Of a stretch of DNA of 64,000 nucleotides, positions 59,522-64,000 are shown piece after piece. The notes beneath the pieces are model-generated. The model was not told the origin of the DNA and did no database searches. It saw only the letters and a list, made by a program, of their open reading frames with translations. The stretch is from Gemmiger formicilis (lineage in GTDB: Bacteria; Bacillota; Clostridia; Oscillospirales; Ruminococcaceae): contig NZ_JANGCG010000001.1 of the NCBI RefSeq assembly GCF_024462815.1, positions 310,001 to 374,000 on the forward strand, read 5' to 3'. Position 1 is the first letter of the stretch, and every line of letters starts with the position of its first letter. Made by a program: the position numbers and the translations under genes.

Positions 59522-61210
59522 TCATTCCCCCGCATGCTGGTCAGTCGAGGTCGAAGTCGACTCCGGTGTCGGGGCCGGGGTCGGTGTCGGGGCCTGCGTG
59601 GGTGCCGGGCTTACGGTCACCGTAAAGACGGCATCCACATTGTTGTTGACCGCGTGGATGTGGTAGGTGCCAGCCTCGTTGGCGGTAAAGGTAACCTGAT
59701 TGCCGGTCATACGCCAGGAGGTTTCCTCACAGCCCCAGACGGTATCGCCATTGCCGTTCGTGACAGTGGCGGTCAGGGTGGTGCTCTGGCCGACGGTCAG
59801 CGTGTTGCTGCCGCTGATATTCACGGTTGTGGGGTCAGCCGCCACCGTAACCACCAGCTGCGCGGTAGAGAAGGTGCCGTTGATTTCAATCCCGGCCTTG
59901 ATGGTGTAGCTGCCCGCATTGTCACCGGTAAAGGTGAAGCTGCTGCCGTTCTGCTCCATCTCGCTGTTGACGGACCACTGGACGTTTGTAGCGTCATAGT
60001 TCTTGCCGCCCAGCTTGACAGAGGCGTTGATGGTCAGTTTCTCGCCCTTCTTGATGGTGGTGTCCGCCTTATCCAGCGTCAGCTCCACGCGGGCATCGTT
60101 GAACATAGCCTTGACGGAGATATCCTTTGTGATGTTGTCATAGCGGGTCGCCGTGGTGACGCCGTCGCTCCATTTGTAGAACACGAAGCCCTCCGCTGCC
60201 ACGGCCGTAACGTTGACGCTGGTGCCGGAGGCTGCCTCAATCTCCAGGCTGGAGACGCCGGTCTGGCCGTTGCCGGTCAGCGTGCCCTTGGTCGCGTCCT
60301 CCACCTCATAGCTGGCGGTGAGCTTTTCCGGGGTAGCTGTCGGCTCAGCCGTATTCCCGCCGACTGACTGGGAAGCACGCTGCGGAATATCACTGGTGTC
60401 GGGGCGGCTGTCCATTGTGTTGTAAGCGTGGCTCTTGGCGTATTCCAGCACAACACGTGCGCCGGAGGCACTGTAGCCGCTGCCCTCAAAGTACGTGCTT
60501 TCCGCGTAGCCGTCGCTGTTTTTCAGCACCTCGGCGGTGTTCAGGTACTTGACGTCCAAATCGCTGCAGGCCGCGGCCAGCGCCTGATTGAACTGGTCAA
60601 TGTAGGTCTGAATCTGGGCGGCATCAGTGCTGTCCTGCTTCACCGGGGGCACCGCCACGGCAATGATATCGCAGTACGAATAGGCGGACCGGATGCTCTG
60701 TAAAAACTGCTTGTAGTCCGCAATGTAGGACTCCACACTGACCGTGCCGTCTACATCATTGGAACCAAGCTGTACAAAGACGCGGCGTGCCTTCATCTTC
60801 GGGATGGCCTGCACGATGGTATAAGTGCTGGAATCCGAGGCGAAGTTCACGCAGGAGGTGGAAAGAGCCTTTGCGGTTTTCAATCCCTCCTGCCCGACAA
60901 ATTGGTTCAAGGTAATGCGGCTGTCCTTCTGCAGGCTGACCGCATACTGGTCGCCCGCAAAGACACTGGCCGTGATGTAGGCATCATCCGCCGAGGCCTG
61001 CGGCAGGATGCAGTCCAACGTGGTATCCAGCGGGAATGCCTCCGGGTCATAGGGATCCTTGGAGCCACCGAAAAGCCCTAGCTTGCCCGGCAGCACCCAC
61101 GCCACCAAAATACTTAAAATGAGTGCCAGTGCACAAAGGGCCAGCACCACACACGCCTTGCGCTGTATAGGGCTCAGGCCAACTCTTTCCTCTTGACGTT
61201 CGCGGCTCAT
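59522..61210 (-). CDS. Membrane-anchored SGNH-hydrolase-like protein with Ig-like repeats
   Basis: A 562-residue surface protein. A membrane anchor (VVLALCALALILSILVAWVL) near residues 18-37 is followed by an SGNH-hydrolase-like domain (about residues 60-240), a beta-rich repeat (SYEVEDATKGTLTGNG ... FYKWSDGVTTATRYD), two bacterial Ig-like domains and a Pro/Thr-rich tail. The GxND block is intact (LGSNDV) but the GDS block reads FAGDQYAV, so the Ser nucleophile is replaced, and the C-terminal D-x-x-H is not evident. AAGGAGGAGG precedes the ATG. It may be a binding protein, not an enzyme. Confidence 0.82.
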   Translation of the reverse strand: MSRERQEERVGLSPIQRKACVVLALCALALILSILVAWVLPGKLGLFGGSKDPYDPEAFPLDTTLDCILPQASADDAYITASVFAGDQYAVSLQKDSRITLNQFVGQEGLKTAKALSTSCVNFASDSSTYTIVQAIPKMKARRVFVQLGSNDVDGTVSVESYIADYKQFLQSIRSAYSYCDIIAVAVPPVKQDSTDAAQIQTYIDQFNQALAAACSDLDVKYLNTAEVLKNSDGYAESTYFEGSGYSASGARVVLEYAKSHAYNTMDSRPDTSDIPQRASQSVGGNTAEPTATPEKLTASYEVEDATKGTLTGNGQTGVSSLEIEAASGTSVNVTAVAAEGFVFYKWSDGVTTATRYDNITKDISVKAMFNDARVELTLDKADTTIKKGEKLTINASVKLGGKNYDATNVQWSVNSEMEQNGSSFTFTGDNAGSYTIKAGIEINGTFSTAQLVVTVAADPTTVNISGSNTLTVGQSTTLTATVTNGNGDTVWGCEETSWRMTGNQVTFTANEAGTYHIHAVNNNVDAVFTVTVSPAPTQAPTPTPAPTPESTSTSTDQHAGE

Positions 61211-61353
61211 AGGAAAGCCTCCTCCTTTGATATGTGAATGGGGAGCTGGCCACAGGCCATATCCCACCTAGTATACATACTTGGAATTATATCATATTTT
61301 CAGAGCTTTGAACACCGTTTTCAAAAAATTGTCACGAATTACAATTTTATTAC

Positions 61354-61383
61354 AAAAAAGCCCGGGAGGCAATTTTCCCGGGC
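61354..61383 (-). terminator. Terminator of the ABC importer operon
   Basis: GCCCGGGA and TCCCGGGC pair, followed on the minus strand by TTTTTTG. Confidence 0.88.
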
Positions 61384-61391
61384 AAAGCATT

Positions 61392-62186
61392 TTATGAGAG
61401 CAGCATTCTGTCATTGGCAAAGCCGCCGTCGCTCACCTGCTCAAAGCGCTTGAGCAAATCGCTGACCTGTAGGTTCTTCTTCTCTTCACCGCGCACATCA
61501 TAGATGACGTGGCCTTCATACATCATAATCAGGCGGTTGCCGTATTTGATGGCATCCTTCATATTATGGGTAATCATAAGGGTGGTCAGGTGGTTTTCCT
61601 CCACGATTTTTTCCGACAGGGTCAGCACCTTGGCCGCCGTCTTGGGGTCAAGGGCCGCGGTGTGCTCATCCAGCAGCAGGAGCTTGGGCTTCTTCAGGGT
61701 GGCCATCAGCAGCGTGACCGCCTGACGCTGTCCGCCGGAGAGCAGGCCCACCTTGCTGGTCATACGGTTTTCCAGCCCCAAATCCAGCGTTTTGAGCAGC
61801 TCATAATATTCCTCATGCTCCTTTTTGGTGATGCCGGTTTTCAGCGTGCGGGCCAGACCCCGGCGGGCTGCCAGCGCCAGATTTTCATCAATCTGCATGG
61901 TTGCCGCCGTGCCCATCATCGGATCTTGAAAAACGCGGCCGATGTACTTGGCGCGCTTATGCTCCGACAGGCGGGTCACGTCCTGTCCGTCAATGATGAT
62001 TTTGCCCATATCGACCGGCCAGACACCCGCAACCGCGTTCAGCATAGTGGACTTGCCCGCGCCGTTGCCACCGATAACCGTGACAAAGTCACCGTCCTCC
62101 AGCGTAAGGTTCAGGTCCTTCAGTGCCACCTTTTCATTGACGGTGCCTGCGTTGAAGGTCTTGTACACATTTTTGATTTCAAGCAT
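61392..62186 (-). CDS. ABC transporter ATP-binding protein (TrpXYZ-type)
   Basis: A 264-residue ATPase with Walker A GGNGAGKST near residue 38, signature LLSGGQRQAVTLLMATL near residue 147 and Walker B LLLLDEHTAALD near 165. LDEHTAALD, in place of the usual LDEPTS, is characteristic of the COG1101 group that pairs with COG4120 permeases and COG2984 binding proteins. It overlaps the permease gene by 8 bases. Confidence 0.93.
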   Translation of the reverse strand: MLEIKNVYKTFNAGTVNEKVALKDLNLTLEDGDFVTVIGGNGAGKSTMLNAVAGVWPVDMGKIIIDGQDVTRLSEHKRAKYIGRVFQDPMMGTAATMQIDENLALAARRGLARTLKTGITKKEHEEYYELLKTLDLGLENRMTSKVGLLSGGQRQAVTLLMATLKKPKLLLLDEHTAALDPKTAAKVLTLSEKIVEENHLTTLMITHNMKDAIKYGNRLIMMYEGHVIYDVRGEEKKNLQVSDLLKRFEQVSDGGFANDRMLLS

Positions 62187-63126
62187 TGTCCTTGCCTCCC
62201 TTTTTCACAGGCGTCTTGGTGAAGTATTTGCCCTTCCAGTACGGAATGGTCAGGAATACAGCCACAACCAGTGCGGTGAGCAGCTTGAGGTCATCGGTGG
62301 ACAGACCCATGCGCAGCACGAAGTTCATAACAATGTAGTAGATGATAGCGCCAATGACGGCCGCCAGCAGCTTGAGTGCGAAGTTGCGGAAGATTTTGCT
62401 GAAGATAACCTCGCCGATGATGACCGCCGCCAGACCGATAACGATTGCGCCGCGGCCCATATTGATATCCGAGAAGCCCTGATACTGCGCCAGCAGGCCA
62501 CCGGCCAGTGCAACCAGACCGTTGGAAACCATCAGCCCCAGCACAATGGTGACATTCGTGTTGATGCCCTGTGCGCGGGCCATATGCTGGTTTGCGCCGG
62601 TGGCACGCAGCGAGCAGCCCATTTCAGTGCCGAAGAACCAGTACAGAACACCAATCAGGATAGCGCAGAAAATGACCAGTACAATAATCGGGTTATTCGC
62701 TGCCAGCGCACGCACATAGCGGGCCGAAACCAGCAGGCTGTACTTGTCCACGCTGATAGGCAGGTTGGCTTTACCGCCGCCGGTGCCGGTACCCATAATG
62801 CGCAGATTGACCGAGTAGAGCGCCAGCTGTGTCAGGATACCGGCCAGAATAGCCGGTATACCGCAGGCGGTATGGAACAGACCTGTGACCAGGCCTGCCA
62901 GCATACCGACCAGCGTAGCCGCCAAAAGCGCCACACCCACCGGTACGCCGTTCAGAACCAGCACAACACAGACCGCGCCGCCGGTGCCCAGAGAGCCGTC
63001 AACGGTCAAATCGGCCACATCCAGAATACGGTAGGTAATATAGACGCCGATGGCCATAATGCCCCAGATGAGACCCTGTGCCACAGCACCGGGCATGGAG
63101 TTTATCAAAGAGGTCAGGAAATCCAT
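62179..63126 (-). CDS. ABC transporter permease (TrpXYZ-type)
   Basis: A 315-residue permease with eight or nine membrane helices. TVDGSLGTGGAVCVVL, GMLAGLVTGLFHTACGIPAILAGILTQLALYSVNLRIMG and GLMVSNGLVALAGGLLAQYQGFSDINMGRGAIVIGLAA match the COG4120 pattern, related to branched-chain amino-acid permeases. Streptococcal members import tryptophan; the substrate here is not known. Translation start is ATG 63126 with GAGGATG close by. Confidence 0.93.
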   Translation of the reverse strand: MDFLTSLINSMPGAVAQGLIWGIMAIGVYITYRILDVADLTVDGSLGTGGAVCVVLVLNGVPVGVALLAATLVGMLAGLVTGLFHTACGIPAILAGILTQLALYSVNLRIMGTGTGGGKANLPISVDKYSLLVSARYVRALAANNPIIVLVIFCAILIGVLYWFFGTEMGCSLRATGANQHMARAQGINTNVTIVLGLMVSNGLVALAGGLLAQYQGFSDINMGRGAIVIGLAAVIIGEVIFSKIFRNFALKLLAAVIGAIIYYIVMNFVLRMGLSTDDLKLLTALVVAVFLTIPYWKGKYFTKTPVKKGGKDNA

Positions 63127-63153
63127 AAAACATCCTCATTTCATAGGCACCAA

Positions 63154-63194
63154 AACAGCGGGGAAAGAGAACAGCACTCCCCTTCCTCGCTGTT
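63154..63194 (-). terminator. Hairpin between the binding-protein and permease genes
   Basis: AACAGCG and CGCTGTT with an inner GGGAAAG/TCCCCTTCC portion form a stem; a short T-run follows on the minus strand. It fits a partial terminator that favours binding-protein expression. Confidence 0.55.
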
Positions 63195-63222
63195 ATGATG
63201 TTTTTTTACTGCTGCTTTCGTC

Positions 63223-64000
63223 TTAGTCGATGGCCACGTAATCAGCCGGCGGCGTGATGCCGAGGGCCTCGCAGTTGGCAGCGTTGTACTTTTTGGTAAC
63301 GTTGGGTGCATACTCAACCGGCATGGTGGAGACGTCTGCACCCTCGGCCAGAATCTTGGCGGCCATCTCACCGGTGGCGTAGCCCAGATCGTAGTAGCTG
63401 ATGGACAGCGTAGCAACGCCGCAGCCGTTGCAGATGCCTTCCTCACCGGCCACTACAGGAACCTTGGCGGGAATGACCACGTTGGCGATGGCCTCGGTGT
63501 TGGAGGCTGCCGTGTTGTCCGTGGGGATGTAGATAACGTCAGAGTTGTCAGCGGCAGTCTGTGCCACAGAGGTAACATCATTCGTATCGGTGAAGGCATA
63601 GCGGGCCACGGTGTAGCCCTCCTCGGTCAGGTAACCCTCAATGACGTCACACTGGTAGACGGAGTTCGGTTCGGCGCTGCAGTAGAGCAGGCCGACATTC
63701 TTGGCGTCCGGGAACAGCTCCTGAATCATAGCAGCCTGCTGGTCCAGCGGCGCAAGGTCAGAGGTGCCGGAAATGTTGTTGCCGACCGTGCCGGTCCAGC
63801 CACTGATATCCAGCGCCGTGGCGTAGTCCGTGACAGAGGTGCCCAGCACCGGGATGTCTGCGGTAGCCTGTGCAGCAGCCTGCAGCGGTGCGGTGGCATT
63901 GGCCAGAATCAAATCCACATTATTGGAAACAAAGCCGTTCACGATGGTGGCGCAGTTGGCAGAGTCGCCGGAGGCGTTCTGCTCGTCAAACTTGACGTTG
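63223..64000 (-). CDS. ABC transporter substrate-binding protein (COG2984 type), partial
   Basis: The frame stays open to the window edge, so the N-terminus and signal peptide are missing. The visible 259 residues include LILANATAPLQAAAQATADIPVLGTSVTDY, GTSDLAPLDQQAAMIQELFPDAKNVGLLYCSAEPNS and IYIPTDNTAASNTEAIANV, as in the DUF534/COG2984 family of binding proteins. A GTG at 63942 is not the start because coding sequence (NASGDSANCATI) continues upstream of it. The operon is binding protein, permease, ATPase. Confidence 0.92.
   Translation of the reverse strand, partial: NVKFDEQNASGDSANCATIVNGFVSNNVDLILANATAPLQAAAQATADIPVLGTSVTDYATALDISGWTGTVGNNISGTSDLAPLDQQAAMIQELFPDAKNVGLLYCSAEPNSVYQCDVIEGYLTEEGYTVARYAFTDTNDVTSVAQTAADNSDVIYIPTDNTAASNTEAIANVVIPAKVPVVAGEEGICNGCGVATLSISYYDLGYATGEMAAKILAEGADVSTMPVEYAPNVTKKYNAANCEALGITPPADYVAID

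Overview
The window is a gene-dense, GC-rich bacterial chromosome segment. It carries Firmicutes hallmarks: two T-box leaders, a lysine riboswitch, HPr kinase, RapZ/WhiA, RNase M5 and a SpoIIM-like protein. Gene content and composition suggest a gut Oscillospiraceae (Ruminococcaceae) relative of Gemmiger, Subdoligranulum or Faecalibacterium; that placement is inference. No rRNA, CRISPR array, prophage or complete insertion sequence was seen.

Layout. 1-7.4 kb (+): xseA end, xseB, ispA, a DUF212 protein, dxs, tlyA, nadK, argR and recN in one tight run. 7.4-9.1 kb: a tyrosine T-box leader and tyrS. 9.1-10.4 kb: a small AT-rich accessory island with a TfoX-domain protein, a cluster of hairpins, an EF-Tu domain 2-like protein and a broken M20 peptidase end. 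10.5-13.8 kb (+): radA, an SseB-like gene and a TIM-barrel gene. 13.8-15.3 kb: a non-coding stretch with a perfect 28-bp inverted repeat, then a XerC/XerD recombinase. 15.3-19.1 kb (-): queA, tgt, yajC, a TIGR04086 protein and a SpoIIM-like protein. 19.1-24.0 kb (+): a consensus promoter, a lysine riboswitch, asd, dapA, dapB, a CapA-like phosphoesterase and a free-standing ACT-domain protein. 24.0-25.8 kb (-): an XRE regulator, a membrane protein and a CPBP protease. 25.9-27.8 kb (+): nadE.

27.9-35.5 kb (-): an alanine T-box leader, alaS, a HIT protein, a phosphoribosyltransferase, comEC, holA and rnmV. 35.6-36.3 kb (+): a YetF/DUF421 protein. 36.3-36.7 kb (-): tRNA-Ala(GGC) and tRNA-Pro(GGG) behind a consensus promoter. 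36.8-46.9 kb (-): hprK, a PHP phosphoesterase, ROK glucokinase, murB, rapZ, whiA and dnaE, followed by pfkA. This groups carbon control, glycolysis, wall precursor synthesis and replication. 47.0-56.8 kb (-): an eight-gene cell-surface glycan operon with DUF4422, two GT2, a HAD, an epimerase, two RgpF-like proteins and an acyltransferase. 56.8-61.3 kb (-): an ABC-F protein, a YjjG-like phosphatase and a membrane-anchored SGNH-like protein with Ig-like repeats. 61.4-64.0 kb (-): a TrpXYZ-type ABC importer whose binding-protein gene runs off the end.

The most unusual items are the free-standing ACT protein in the lysine operon, the 28-bp inverted repeat by the Xer gene, a probable AUC start codon in the acyltransferase gene, a shortened RgpF paralogue, a ComEC with a motif-less C-terminal domain, an SGNH protein lacking its nucleophile, and the AT-rich island.
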